64,000 nucleotides of DNA from Kroppenstedtia sanguinis (GTDB taxonomy: Bacteria > Bacillota > Bacilli > Thermoactinomycetales > DSM-45169). The DNA lies in contig NZ_JBNPXF010000004.1 in assembly GCF_050433445.1 (NCBI RefSeq), positions 62,001 through 126,000 of the forward strand, written 5' to 3'. The notes below the pieces were generated by a model that was not told the DNA's origin, did no database searches, and saw nothing but the letters and a program-made list of their open reading frames with translations. The translations under genes were made by a program, and so were the position numbers. Shown here piece after piece: positions 24,472-33,683 of the stretch; positions within the stretch are counted from its first letter, which is position 1; each line of letters starts with the position of its first letter.

Positions 24472-26043
24472 ATGAAATTGCAACCCGTTTCTCTGCTTCC
24501 CTTGGCGTCACCTTGGAAGAAAATATTTGACCCGGCTGGTATGAAGAGAATTCCTGAGGATTCTACACTGGCCGACCTGGATGAATCGGCTTTAGGCAAG
24601 GATCTGGCACTGCAGGATCGAGAGGGTGGGTTTGTCGGATGGATTCCCGCGCAGAAGATCACACAGGTTTTATGGAAACAGTGGAATACCTGTCGCACCT
24701 ACTATGAAACCCTGCTGGAAACCGCCGATGATGCGATTACTGTTGTGGATGGAAAAGGAAATATCGTTTCCTGGAATCATCGATCAGAGGCGATTTTTGG
24801 CTATTCCCGGGAACAAATCCTGGGCAGGCCAATCACTGATTTTTTTGAGCAGGAGGCTCTGGAGGTGATGTCGGTGTTGACTGGGGGAAAAGGGGGGAAA
24901 GGGGTCTTCCGCAAATACCATCACCCCAGTCCCCACGTATATTCGCTGATCAATGCTATGCCGGTGGTGATGAATCACCGAGTGATCGGTGGGATTTCCG
25001 TGGAAAGAGATATCACGGATGTGGTCCGGCTGAATGATGAATTGTCCACGACAACAGCATATATTCGAGATCTGGAGAAACAGTTCGACGAGCAGAAGGC
25101 GGAGGATCCTTTTCACAAAATTAAAGGGAGGGGTGAAGCGATTCGTCACGCCATTCAGCTGGCGAGAAAAGTGGCATCAACGGAGGCTTCGGTCTTGATC
25201 ACCGGGGAAAGCGGTGTGGGCAAGGAATTGTTTGCAAGTGCGATCCATAAGGCAGGTTCTCGGAGAGAGGGGCCTTTTATCGATATCAACTGTGGTGCTA
25301 TTCCCGCCCCCCTCTTTGAAAGTGAACTATTCGGTTATGAGCGGGGGGCATTTACCGGAGCGAACCGGGAGGGGAAAAAGGGAAAGTTGGATGCCGCCAA
25401 GGGGGGATCCCTGTTCTTGGATGAAATTGGGGAGATGCCCTTGGATCTGCAAGTGAAGTTGTTGCGAGTTTTGCAGGAGAAGCAATATTATCGGGTGGGC
25501 GGCACGGAGCCGATTTCCTTGGATGTTCGGATTATCGCCGCTACCCATCGGGATCTGGAGAAGATGATTGAGGCGGGGCGATTCAGAGAAGACCTGTACT
25601 ATCGGCTCCATGTGGTCTCCATCCGCATTCCTCCTTTACGTGAACGAATGGAGGATATCCCGGAGTTGATCCAGCTTTGTCTGAACGAGTTTTCCATTAA
25701 ATATTCCAAGCCGGTTCCTGAGCTCGACCCTGAGGTGATGTATCGCTTGGTGAATCATGACTGGCCAGGGAATGTGAGGCAGTTGCGCAACCTGATGGAA
25801 CGGATCATGATCTTGATGGATGGAGAGGCGATTCAGCCTCATCATTTGCCGAGCAACTTTACAAAGGTGAAAGAGAGTAGTACCACAAGCTCCCCGTCCC
25901 CTCGCTCTGTGGCTGGTGACAGTGAAGAGATGCGGATTCGAAATGCTTTGACCACTACCTACGGGAATAAAACCGCCGCCGCCCAACTGCTCGGGATCTC
26001 CAGAGCCACATTATATAATAAATTACGAAAGTACCATTTGTGA
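24472..26043 (+). CDS. Sigma-54-dependent activator (PAS-AAA-HTH), proline catabolism
   Basis: 523 residues from ATG 24472 (AGGAAGAAGGG before it); a longer start at 24421 would add 17 residues and overlap paired operator-like sites. A PAS sensor domain (about 85-190; TADDAITVVDGKGNIVSWNH) is followed by a full AAA+ domain: GESGVGKE (Walker A), ERGAFTGANREGKKGKL (sigma-54-contact GAFTGA loop), LFLDEIGEM (Walker B) and a DHDWPGNVRQLRNL sensor. A Fis-type HTH (NKTAAAQLLGISRATLYNKL) ends the protein. It is divergent from the proline dehydrogenase gene, and the only two clear -24/-12 promoters in the window precede that gene and rocA. This RocR/PrdR-like regulator therefore probably senses proline or P5C. 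Confidence 0.9.
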   Translation: MKLQPVSLLPLASPWKKIFDPAGMKRIPEDSTLADLDESALGKDLALQDREGGFVGWIPAQKITQVLWKQWNTCRTYYETLLETADDAITVVDGKGNIVSWNHRSEAIFGYSREQILGRPITDFFEQEALEVMSVLTGGKGGKGVFRKYHHPSPHVYSLINAMPVVMNHRVIGGISVERDITDVVRLNDELSTTTAYIRDLEKQFDEQKAEDPFHKIKGRGEAIRHAIQLARKVASTEASVLITGESGVGKELFASAIHKAGSRREGPFIDINCGAIPAPLFESELFGYERGAFTGANREGKKGKLDAAKGGSLFLDEIGEMPLDLQVKLLRVLQEKQYYRVGGTEPISLDVRIIAATHRDLEKMIEAGRFREDLYYRLHVVSIRIPPLRERMEDIPELIQLCLNEFSIKYSKPVPELDPEVMYRLVNHDWPGNVRQLRNLMERIMILMDGEAIQPHHLPSNFTKVKESSTTSSPSPRSVAGDSEEMRIRNALTTTYGNKTAAAQLLGISRATLYNKLRKYHL

Positions 26044-26057
26044 ATCGCTAAAAAACC

Positions 26058-26100
26058 AAACCCACACCGCCCCCGGTAACAGGGAGACGGTGTGGGTTTT
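26058..26100. terminator. Bidirectional terminator
   Basis: AAACCCACACCG (26058-26069) pairs with CGGTGTGGGTTT (26088-26099). It serves the activator gene and the converging fructosamine kinase gene, whose stop lies within it. Confidence 0.75.
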
Positions 26101-26998
26101 ATCCTACATACTCTTCGAGAATTCGGTCCACTGCAGAGCCATAGGCTTCCCCAAAAAGGTTGAGGTGGACGAGGAGGTAGTAGAGTTGGTAGAGAGGTTT
26201 TCGGTCTCGATATTCGCTTTCCAAAGGATAGGCTTCCCTGTAGGACTGATAAAAGCGGTCCGAAAAGCCGCCGAAAAGTTCGGTAAAGGCCAAGTCCACT
26301 TCCCGATGCCCATAATAGATCGCCGGGTCGATTAGACAAGGAGTTCCACCAGGGCCAACCATCCAATTGCCTCCCCACAGGTCGCCGTGGAGAAGGGAGG
26401 GCGAGATGTGAGAGTCCTCCAGCCAGTGGTCCAGTCGATCCAGCAACCGGGTGCACAGGCGGTTCCGACGGGAAGGAAGTCGCCCGTCTCTGCTGGCGAT
26501 CTCGATTTGGGGAAGTAGGCGGCAGTCCCGGTAGAAGTGGACCCACTTTTCTCGCCGCTGATTGGACTGGGGCAGGCGACCGATGAAGTTATCCTGTTCC
26601 AGGCCGAAGGCGGTGGAGGATTGTTGGTGGAGCTCTGCCATGCCCTGACCTAGGGCTTCCGCGATTCTATGATCAGACCGAGATGGACCTGGCTCAATCC
26701 ATTCCATCAAGATCCAACCCGTCCCTGGTTTCTCCGGCCCTTTGTGTGCGATGACTTTCGGGATTCCCAGGGACTGACTGTTTCGGGCCAGGGTTTCCAA
26801 TCCATCCCGCTCGGCGGTGAAGAAACCGGCGGGAGCTTTGGTGTGGAGTTTAAAAAAATAACGACCCGCCGGGGTTGCCAGCTGGAAGGACTGATTGATC
26901 TCTCCGCCGGAGACAGGAAGAGATCGCTGCAGAGGACCGGGATCCCCGTAGGTGTGTAGTGCAGCTTCCACCGCGGATTGCAGGGGGGAAGTAAGCAT
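26099..26998 (-). CDS. Fructosamine kinase family protein
   Basis: 299 residues from ATG 26998, which overlaps the stop of the upstream phosphatase gene (ATGA); a longer frame exists but the overlap start fits coupling. PVSGGEINQSFQLATPAGRY and FFKLH form the ATP-binding lobe, SLLHGDLWGGNWM the catalytic loop, and CLIDPAIYYGHREVDLAFTE the metal-binding loop. It phosphorylates ketoamine adducts to trigger protein deglycation. Pairing with a low-molecular-weight phosphatase gene is common in this family. Confidence 0.9.
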   Translation of the reverse strand: MLTSPLQSAVEAALHTYGDPGPLQRSLPVSGGEINQSFQLATPAGRYFFKLHTKAPAGFFTAERDGLETLARNSQSLGIPKVIAHKGPEKPGTGWILMEWIEPGPSRSDHRIAEALGQGMAELHQQSSTAFGLEQDNFIGRLPQSNQRREKWVHFYRDCRLLPQIEIASRDGRLPSRRNRLCTRLLDRLDHWLEDSHISPSLLHGDLWGGNWMVGPGGTPCLIDPAIYYGHREVDLAFTELFGGFSDRFYQSYREAYPLESEYRDRKPLYQLYYLLVHLNLFGEAYGSAVDRILEEYVG

Positions 26999-27462
26999 CA
27001 GAGCTCTTCTTTCTCTCGGAGGGTCTGGATGATCTCTCGGCAACCCGCTTCCACCAAGCGATAGGTTTCTTCGAAATTTCCGGTGAAATAGGGATCGGGG
27101 ATTTCTTTGTATGCTGTGCCGGGGATAAAGTCGACAAACCGATGGATGTCCACTTCCCTGTCTACCATATTCTTTACATCCTGATAGTTGCTGTTGTCCA
27201 TGGTGATCACGTAGTCAAAGTCGATGAGGTCTTTCTCCACAATCTGTCGGGCTTTGATACCCTTGTCGGAGATCCCGCGGTCCGCAAGGAGGGAGCGGGT
27301 TCCCTGATGGGGAGGTTTGCCGGCGTGCCAATTGCCGGTGCCAGCTGAATCCACCTGTACCTTCTTGTCCAGTCCTTGCTCACGAAGTTGGTGACGCAGC
27401 ACCGCTTCAGCCATCGGAGAGCGACAGATGTTGCCCAAGCAGACGAACAGAACGGATACCAA
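26998..27462 (-). CDS. Low-molecular-weight protein-tyrosine phosphatase (YfkJ-like)
   Basis: 154 residues from TTG 27462, with AAAAAGGAG ten bases before. The N-terminal P-loop VLFVCLGNICRSPMAE has the catalytic Cys8 and Arg14; the general acid is in IPDPYFTG (Asp). It is proposed to dephosphorylate protein arginine/tyrosine or to work with the fructosamine kinase encoded downstream. A two-gene operon. Confidence 0.93.
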   Translation of the reverse strand: MVSVLFVCLGNICRSPMAEAVLRHQLREQGLDKKVQVDSAGTGNWHAGKPPHQGTRSLLADRGISDKGIKARQIVEKDLIDFDYVITMDNSNYQDVKNMVDREVDIHRFVDFIPGTAYKEIPDPYFTGNFEETYRLVEAGCREIIQTLREKEEL

Positions 27463-27689
27463 AGTGAGAGCACTCCTTTTTCATCCGGAATCTAACATCA
27501 ACCCTATCTTAACACAGCCGCTGGGTATTGTGATTACATTTGGAAGCAGGGTGAAAAGGTTGGTGGAAGGACGGTGGGCTTTCCCATGAAGCCTATTTGG
27601 TCTCCTCCGAACTGGGGTGCCACCATGAGTTTCCCCATCCCGATCCACCCGATCATGAAAGCGCTTCAAAAATATTAACAAAATAAAGG

Positions 27690-27718
27690 TTGAAAAACAG
27701 GAAGCCCCCTTCTATAAT
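27690..27718 (+). promoter_or_regulatory. Sigma-A promoter of the pheB-hom-thr-pheA operon
   Basis: TTGAAA (27690-27695) and TATAAT (27713-27718), 17-base spacing, 43 bases before the start of pheB. Confidence 0.8.
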
Positions 27719-27760
27719 GTCCGTTATATAAAAACAATTGTCTCCTATAGGAGGACGGAA

Positions 27761-28210
27761 ATGAATCCAAAGGATGAGACTTACTATCTGATCCGTTCCG
27801 ACATGTTGCCAGAGGCGATTCAGAAGACAGTGAAAGCCAAAGCGATGCTCGCCTCGGGAGAGGTACAGACGGTACAGGATGCAGTGGATGGAGTGGGAAT
27901 GAGCCGCAGTTCTTTTTACAAATACAAGGATGGGGTGTACCCCTTCAATGCTTTGATGAAAGAGAAAATCGTCACGGTCTCTCTGACATTGGAGCACCGT
28001 GCGGGGATGTTGTCCGGCATTTTGGCCTATCTGGCCACGAACAGAGCAAATGTGTTGACGATTCACCAGACGATTCCCCTGCAGGGAATCGCAGGGGTAA
28101 CCCTATCTCTCGACACGGCTCAAGTACAAATTCATTTGACAGATTTAATCAACGGGATGAAAGAGATGGACGGTGTGGTTCGAGCAGAACTCGTAGGTCG
28201 AGGAGAATAG
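27761..28210 (+). CDS. pheB: ACT-domain protein PheB (UPF0735)
   Basis: 149 residues, ATG 27761 with AGGAGG. The N-terminal half (AIQKTVKAKAMLASGEVQTV, VGMSRSSFYKYKDGVYPF) looks like a helix-turn-helix. The C-terminal half is an ACT domain (TVSLTLEHRAGMLSGILAYL). In B. subtilis pheB sits between obg and pheA. It may sense an amino acid; its function is unproven. First gene of the operon with hom, thrC, thrB and pheA. Confidence 0.9.
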   Translation: MNPKDETYYLIRSDMLPEAIQKTVKAKAMLASGEVQTVQDAVDGVGMSRSSFYKYKDGVYPFNALMKEKIVTVSLTLEHRAGMLSGILAYLATNRANVLTIHQTIPLQGIAGVTLSLDTAQVQIHLTDLINGMKEMDGVVRAELVGRGE

Positions 28211-28229
28211 ATCAGAGGGAGTGGAGAAG

Positions 28230-29531
28230 ATGGAGCAAGAACCGATACGCGTAGGTCTGATGGGTCTTGGCACCGTGGGCTCCGGGGTGGTTCGCCTAGT
28301 GAAAAATCATCAGGAGGATCTGTGGCAACAGACGGGTCGCGGGATATCCATCGAGAGGATTCTGGTGAGAGACAAGGGAAAGGAGCGATCCGTTCAGGTG
28401 GATTCGGGCTTGCTGACGGAACGGCCGGAGGAGATTCTCCAAGACAAAGGGATCGATCTGGTAGTGGAGGTGATGGGGGGAATCGAACCTGCGTACACCT
28501 GTATCCGGGAGGCTTTGGAAGAGGGAAAACACGTGGTTACCGCCAACAAGGATCTGATGGCCCTGCATGGAGCGGAGCTGTTGTCCATTGCTGGGGACAA
28601 GGGGTGCGACCTCTTTTACGAAGCCAGTGTGGCTGGAGGAATTCCCGTTCTGCGGGCTTTGACAGAAGGGCTCTCTGCGGATCGGATTTCGACGATCATG
28701 GGGATCGTCAACGGGACCACCAACTATATCCTGACGGAGATGGCCCGGAAAGGCACGCCCTTTGCCGATGCTCTCGCCAAGGCTCAGGATCAAGGTTACG
28801 CTGAATCCGATCCCACTGCTGATGTGGAAGGGTTGGATGCGGCACGAAAGATGGCGATTCTGGCTTATCTGGGCTTTCATACCCACCTTGCCTTAGATGA
28901 AATACCGGTACAGGGGATCCGAGATGTGACTACAGAGGATATTCAGTTTGCTGATCAGTTAGGTTATGTGCTCAAGTTGATCGGGATCGCCAAGCGGAAT
29001 GAGGGGAAGATGGAGGTGAGTGTGCAACCGGCACTGTTGTCTGGAGAACACCCTTTGGCATCCGTGGATGGGGTGTTCAATGCGGTCTACATCCATGGTG
29101 AAGCGGTGGGAGAGACGATGTTTTACGGTCCGGGAGCCGGGGAAATGCCCACTGCCACCGCCGTGGTCTCTGACCTGGTGACGGTGGTGAAACATATGGA
29201 ACTGGGGGTCAACGGCCGGGGAATGGTGGCCCCTTATTGTGAAAAACGTTGGAAAAGTCCCCGAGAGATTTTCTCCAAACATTTTCTCCGCCTTCGTTTG
29301 GCAGATGAGGCAGGCGTAATGGCTGGACTGACAAGTGTTTTTGCCGAGGCGGCGGTCAGCTTGGAAAAGGTGCTACAGGTGCCGATCAGCCAGGGTGGAG
29401 AAGCAGAGATCGTTCTAATCACGCACACAGCTAGTCAGCATCAGTTGGAGACGATCCTTCGCCGATTGGATGAGATGCCGGCAGTGCGCCAGCTGATGAG
29501 CCACTATCGCGTGGAAGGAGGAAATGGATGA
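28230..29531 (+). CDS. hom: Homoserine dehydrogenase
   Basis: 433 residues from ATG 28230 (GAGGGAG upstream). It has the NAD(P) Rossmann motif GLMGLGTVGSGVVR, VVEVMGGIEPAY, TANKDLMALHG with the catalytic Lys region, GIVNGTTNYIL, and AKAQDQGYAESDPTADVEGL with the substrate-binding residues. A C-terminal ACT domain (RLADEAGVMAGLTSVFAEA) suggests threonine feedback. It makes homoserine for threonine and methionine. The stop overlaps thrC. Confidence 0.97.
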   Translation: MEQEPIRVGLMGLGTVGSGVVRLVKNHQEDLWQQTGRGISIERILVRDKGKERSVQVDSGLLTERPEEILQDKGIDLVVEVMGGIEPAYTCIREALEEGKHVVTANKDLMALHGAELLSIAGDKGCDLFYEASVAGGIPVLRALTEGLSADRISTIMGIVNGTTNYILTEMARKGTPFADALAKAQDQGYAESDPTADVEGLDAARKMAILAYLGFHTHLALDEIPVQGIRDVTTEDIQFADQLGYVLKLIGIAKRNEGKMEVSVQPALLSGEHPLASVDGVFNAVYIHGEAVGETMFYGPGAGEMPTATAVVSDLVTVVKHMELGVNGRGMVAPYCEKRWKSPREIFSKHFLRLRLADEAGVMAGLTSVFAEAAVSLEKVLQVPISQGGEAEIVLITHTASQHQLETILRRLDEMPAVRQLMSHYRVEGGNG

Positions 29532-30589
29532 TGAACCCGGGTTTGATCCAACGATATCGCCGCTTTTTGCCGATCACTGATGAAACTCCTTCTTTGACCC
29601 TCTATGAGGGGAACACCCCTTTAATACCAGCCCGTTGCTTGTCGGAGGAGTGGGGGATCGATCTCCGCTTTAAAGTGGAGGGTTTCAATCCCACCGGTTC
29701 CTTCAAGGATCGGGGAATGGTAGTCGCCATCGCCAAGGCAGCGGAAGCCGGGAGCCAAGCAGTCATCTGTGCCTCCACCGGGAACACATCGGCTTCGGCG
29801 GCAGCCTATGCCGCCCGCATGGGTCTTCGGTGCATTGTGGTCATCCCTGACGGTTACGTCGCGCTGGGGAAACTGTCCCAGGCAGTGATGTACGGGGCGG
29901 AAGTGTTGGCGGTGCAGGGTAACTTTGATCAGGCGCTGGAGATTGTCCGGGAGATTGCTGATCACCATCCTGTCACCCTGGTCAATTCCGTCAATCCAAA
30001 CCGGATTGAGGGGCAGAAGACAGGAGCTTTTGAGATTTGTGACCAATGGGGAGAGGCTCCGGATATATTGGCGATTCCTGTGGGCAACGCTGGCAATATC
30101 AGCGCTTACTGGAAAGGATTTCGGGAGTACCGGGTGGCGGGCCGCAGTGGAAAACTGCCGCGGATGTGTGGGTTTGAAGCGGCAGGAGCAGCAGCTATTG
30201 TGCGGGGAGAACGGGTGGAACAGCCGGAGACGGTGGCCACTGCGATCCGGATTGGCAATCCAGCCAGCTGGCAGACTGCGGTGATGGCGGCTGAACAGTC
30301 TGGCGGCCAAATCGATAGTGTCACCGATGGGGAGATCCTGGAGGCTTACCGGGAGTTGGCGCAAAAGGAAGGGGTTTTTGCCGAACCCGCCTCGGCGGCG
30401 TCCTTGGCAGGGGTGAAAAAACTGCGCCAGGCCGGGGTGATTTCTGAGGGGGACCGAGTAGCTTGCATTCTCACGGGGAATGGTCTCAAAGATCCGACAA
30501 CGGCTATGGAGGCAGTTGCAGTGAAACCCCGAGTGCTTCCCTGTGACCGGAAAGCGGTGGTGGAAGAGGTGACAGGAAGGGAGGGCTAA
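29528..30589 (+). CDS. thrC: Threonine synthase
   Basis: 353 residues, ATG 29528 overlapping the hom stop; ATG 29531 is an alternative. A fold type II PLP enzyme: the Schiff-base Lys is in FNPTGSFKDRGM, the PLP phosphate loop is in PVGNAGNISAYWKG, and ASTGNTSASAAAYAARMGLR is also visible. It converts O-phosphohomoserine to threonine. Length matches the short Firmicute type. Confidence 0.97.
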   Translation: MMNPGLIQRYRRFLPITDETPSLTLYEGNTPLIPARCLSEEWGIDLRFKVEGFNPTGSFKDRGMVVAIAKAAEAGSQAVICASTGNTSASAAAYAARMGLRCIVVIPDGYVALGKLSQAVMYGAEVLAVQGNFDQALEIVREIADHHPVTLVNSVNPNRIEGQKTGAFEICDQWGEAPDILAIPVGNAGNISAYWKGFREYRVAGRSGKLPRMCGFEAAGAAAIVRGERVEQPETVATAIRIGNPASWQTAVMAAEQSGGQIDSVTDGEILEAYRELAQKEGVFAEPASAASLAGVKKLRQAGVISEGDRVACILTGNGLKDPTTAMEAVAVKPRVLPCDRKAVVEEVTGREG

Positions 30590-30591
30590 AG

Positions 30592-31512
30592 ATGGATCCA
30601 TTTCTATCCTTTGAAGTGACGGTTCCCGGTAGCAGTGCCAACCTGGGTTCCGGTTTTGATTCTATCGGGATGGCGGTGAATCGTTTTCTCCACCTCCGTT
30701 TTTCTCCGGCGGAAGAGTGGACTGTCACCGCTGAAGACGAGTCATTCCGAGAGGTGATGCAAAAAGGGGATAACCTGATCCTTGAGGTGATGAAAGAGGT
30801 GTTTCAAGCAGTGGATCAGCAGTTGCCTCCTTTTCGGTTGGAAGTAGAATCCGAGATTCCCTTGATGCGGGGATTGGGAAGCAGTGCTGCTGCCATAGTA
30901 GGTGGATTGATGGCGGCAAATCATCTATTGGGTGATCCATTCAGTGTTCAGGAGTTGTTTCGGCGGGCGGTTCACCGGGAAGGGCACCCTGACAACGTGG
31001 GTCCGTCGTTGTTCGGCGGAGTGGTGGTCGCCTCCTGGGATGGAGAGAAAGTTCATGCTGTCCCGGCGCCGCTTCCCCCCTTCTCCGTGATTGCAGTCAT
31101 TCCGGAATTGCCCCTGGCCACCTCCCGTTCCCGAAAAGCTTTGCCTGCTCAACTGCGCTTTGATGAAGCGGTTCTGGGGAGCAGCCGGGCCAATTTGCTG
31201 ACGGCGGCTTTATTTTCCGGGGATTGGGATGCCTTCGGGATCGGTTTGAGGGACCGGTTTCATCAACCTTTTCGGAGTGCCCTGGTTCCGGGATTGAATC
31301 GGGTATTGCAAGAATCCGTCCTCCATGGTGCCCTGGGTGCGGCTTTGAGCGGGGCGGGTCCCACGATGGCTGTGTTCACCTTTGATCCGAAGTCGGTCCG
31401 TCAGTTTGTGGAGAAGGTCTTCCAGGAGGAGGGGATTCCGGTTCAGGTATTGACCCTGTCCCCCCAGGCTGAAGGGGCTGTCATCCGGTTGACAGAGGGG
31501 ATGAGATCATAG
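30592..31512 (+). CDS. thrB: Homoserine kinase
   Basis: 306 residues, ATG 30592, two bases after thrC. GHMP-kinase family: VPGSSANLGSGFDSIGMAV, the ATP loop PLMRGLGSSAAAIVGGLMAA, and the C-terminal GAALSGAGPTMAVF motif. It phosphorylates homoserine for ThrC. Confidence 0.97.
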   Translation: MDPFLSFEVTVPGSSANLGSGFDSIGMAVNRFLHLRFSPAEEWTVTAEDESFREVMQKGDNLILEVMKEVFQAVDQQLPPFRLEVESEIPLMRGLGSSAAAIVGGLMAANHLLGDPFSVQELFRRAVHREGHPDNVGPSLFGGVVVASWDGEKVHAVPAPLPPFSVIAVIPELPLATSRSRKALPAQLRFDEAVLGSSRANLLTAALFSGDWDAFGIGLRDRFHQPFRSALVPGLNRVLQESVLHGALGAALSGAGPTMAVFTFDPKSVRQFVEKVFQEEGIPVQVLTLSPQAEGAVIRLTEGMRS

Positions 31513-31546
31513 TAGAGTGTTGGGAAACATTAAAGGAGAGAGCTTT

Positions 31547-32440
31547 ATGAAACATCCGGTGGCCTATCTCGGACCGCGAGGGACTTTCACCCATGAAGCG
31601 GTTCGGAGGTTATTTCCAGAGACGGACTACCAACATACACCTTGCGACTCCATCCCGGATGTTTTGCTCGCTGTCGACCGGGGGGAGTTTGCCCACGGGG
31701 TGGTACCTATGGAGAACGCCATTGAGGGATCGGTTAATCTGACACTGGATTGGCTGGTGCATCATGTGGACGTGACTCTGACCGCTGAATTGATCCATCC
31801 GATCAATCAGAATCTGATGACCCATCCGGATCATGCCCAATGGCCTTTGTCCCGCTTTACGCGGGTATTGTCCCATCCCCAAGCGGTGGCACAGTGCCGT
31901 TCCCATCTGCGGGAACTTTTGCCTGGAGCTACTATCAGCTATGTGGATAGCACCGCTGAGGCTTCCCGCCAGGTGGCAGGCCATCCCGAGGAGGCCTGGG
32001 TGGCTATCGGTCCACAAAGCTCTGGCCTCTTGTATGGCTTGACGATTTTGGAATCGGGCATTCAGGATTATCCCAACAATTTTACCCGGTTTATCTCCGT
32101 GGGTCGGCCTTGGACACATCGGACCCGGGCCATTGTCGGATGGAAAACGACGCTTCTGATTACCTTGCCCTCGGACTTTCCCGGTGCTCTTCATCGAGTG
32201 TTGACCTCTTTTTCCGATTGTGAGATTAACCTATCCCGGATTGAGTCCCGCCCTACCAAGAAAAAACTAGGAACCTATTATTTTTTCATCGATGCGGAGG
32301 CAGGATTGGACCATCCGGGAATAGCGAAGGCTATCGCAGATGTGGAGCATTGGGGCTGTCAGGTGCGTCAACTGGGCTCCTACCCTTGCTACACTTTCGA
32401 TAAAATTGGTGATCCCCTTCCAGTTGACAACGGTCGGTGA
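31547..32440 (+). CDS. pheA: Prephenate dehydratase
   Basis: 297 residues from ATG 31547 with AAAGGAGAG; the upstream-extended frame lacks a site. The catalytic domain starts VAYLGPRGTFTHEAV and has the NNFTRFISVGRP (TRF) motif. The regulatory ACT domain has PSDFPGALHRVLTSF and INLSRIESRPTKK (the phenylalanine-binding GAL and ESRP motifs). It makes phenylpyruvate, and Phe inhibition is expected. Last gene of the operon; the ilvE promoter overlaps its end. Confidence 0.96.
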   Translation: MKHPVAYLGPRGTFTHEAVRRLFPETDYQHTPCDSIPDVLLAVDRGEFAHGVVPMENAIEGSVNLTLDWLVHHVDVTLTAELIHPINQNLMTHPDHAQWPLSRFTRVLSHPQAVAQCRSHLRELLPGATISYVDSTAEASRQVAGHPEEAWVAIGPQSSGLLYGLTILESGIQDYPNNFTRFISVGRPWTHRTRAIVGWKTTLLITLPSDFPGALHRVLTSFSDCEINLSRIESRPTKKKLGTYYFFIDAEAGLDHPGIAKAIADVEHWGCQVRQLGSYPCYTFDKIGDPLPVDNGR

Positions 32441-32452
32441 TGAGCCTATAAT
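32424..32452 (+). promoter_or_regulatory. Sigma-A promoter of the ilvE riboswitch transcript
   Basis: TTGACA (32424-32429) and TATAAT (32447-32452), 17-base spacing. The -35 lies inside the last pheA codons. Confidence 0.85.
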
Positions 32453-32484
32453 CATCGTTAAATTCAGTTTTTGGCATCATATCA

Positions 32485-32628
32485 GAAGGATACCTAGGGT
32501 TCCGCTTCGCTGGCGTTGTGAAGGCCTGGTCCAAGCGGTATCAACACCTGACTTCGGTGTACACCGTGGGGAGAAAAGCCCCTTGCGGCAGGTTCTGATC
32601 TCAATTCAACCTGTCGTGAGGGGTTTTT
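32485..32628 (+). ncRNA. ykkC-class riboswitch (probably ppGpp, subtype 2a) with terminator
   Basis: The conserved ykkC elements appear in order: CCTAGGGTTCCG (32493-32504), CTGGTCCAAGC (32526), and ACACCGTGGGGAGAAAAGCC (32561-32580). A long terminator stem follows, CCCCTTGCGGCAGGTT (32579-32594) with AACCTGTCGTGAGGGG (32608-32623), then TTTTTG. The terminator's 5' arm overlaps the last conserved aptamer bases, so folding of the aptamer should prevent termination. Subtype is inferred from the gene: ykkC 2a (ppGpp) RNAs precede branched-chain amino acid genes, whereas guanidine and PRPP types precede other genes. Confidence 0.8.
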
Positions 32629-32664
32629 GTTGTATCTAATATTTTATTTTCGGGGGTGGCATCC

Positions 32665-33573
32665 ATGGAAGAGCGTTGGGTGTATATGAATGGCGATTTT
32701 GTAAAAAAAGAGGAGGCTAAGGTCTCCATTTTCGACCATGGGTTTCTCTACGGTGATGGGGTATTTGAGGGGATCCGGGTCTACAAGGGAAATGTGTTTC
32801 GGCTAGGGGAGCATCTGGAGCGCCTGTACGAATCGGCCCGTTCTATCCTGCTCGACATCCCTGATGGAATAGAGCAGATGGAGAAAGCGGTACTGGATAC
32901 CGTGAGAAAAAACGGGCTGACCGATGCGTATATTCGGTTAGTGGTCTCTCGGGGAAAAGGGGAACTCTCTCTCGATCCTGACAAGTGTTCTGATCCCCAG
33001 GTCATCATCATTGCCGATCAAGTCAAATTATTTCCTCAGGAACAGTATGATCATGGGGTGAAGATCATCACCGTCCCGACCCGGCGCAATGTGCCAGATG
33101 CACTGAATCCGAAGGTCAAATCTCTCAATTATCTAAATAACATCCTGGTGAAAATTGAAGCCAACCAGGCTGGTGTGGGAGAGGCCATGATGCTGAACAG
33201 CGACGGTTATGTGGCGGAAGGGTCCGGAGACAATATCTTTATCGTCAAGCGGGGTATCCTCTACACGCCCCCGGGATATGTGGGGGCTCTGGACGGAATC
33301 ACCCGCCGCGCCATTATGGACCTGTGTGATCGTCTCGGATATGTGGTGAAGGAGCAACCCTTCACCCGACATGATGTTTATGTAGCAGATGAGGTATTCC
33401 TCACGGGGACCGCCGCCGAAGTGATCGCTGTCGTCCAGGTGGACGGCCGCCCGATCGGGGAAGGGAAGCCGGGACCGATTACCCAACATCTGCTGGCAGA
33501 GTTCCGCAAGTTGGTCACGGTCGAAGGGTCCAAAGTCTATCCGGAATCTACTGAGAAAGCGACAACCAGTTAA
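32665..33573 (+). CDS. ilvE: Branched-chain amino acid aminotransferase
   Basis: 302 residues from ATG 32665 (GGGGGTGG upstream; GTG 32656 is an alternative). Class IV PLP aminotransferase: FDHGFLYGDGVFEGIRVY, catalytic Lys in NPKVKSLNYLNNIL, EGSGDNIFIVKRG and ADEVFLTGTAAEV. It performs the last step of Ile/Leu/Val synthesis. It stands alone behind its riboswitch and ends in a strong terminator. Confidence 0.95.
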   Translation: MEERWVYMNGDFVKKEEAKVSIFDHGFLYGDGVFEGIRVYKGNVFRLGEHLERLYESARSILLDIPDGIEQMEKAVLDTVRKNGLTDAYIRLVVSRGKGELSLDPDKCSDPQVIIIADQVKLFPQEQYDHGVKIITVPTRRNVPDALNPKVKSLNYLNNILVKIEANQAGVGEAMMLNSDGYVAEGSGDNIFIVKRGILYTPPGYVGALDGITRRAIMDLCDRLGYVVKEQPFTRHDVYVADEVFLTGTAAEVIAVVQVDGRPIGEGKPGPITQHLLAEFRKLVTVEGSKVYPESTEKATTS

Positions 33574-33601
33574 GGTAAAGTAGATAAAGGTGGAGTCATT
33601 G

Positions 33602-33638
33602 AAAAGCCCATGGAATCTAGCTGGTTCCATGGGCTTTT
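33602..33638. terminator. Terminator after ilvE
   Basis: AAAAGCCCATGGAA and TTCCATGGGCTTTT form a 14-bp stem usable from both strands. Confidence 0.85.
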
Positions 33639-33683
33639 CATGTTGGGTGCTGTAAGATTCCCCAAAGGGGGATGTTGTGGTAT

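Noticed and set aside
29621..30601. 326-codon open frame on the minus strand
   Set aside because: Antisense to thrC, with no family resemblance or start signal.
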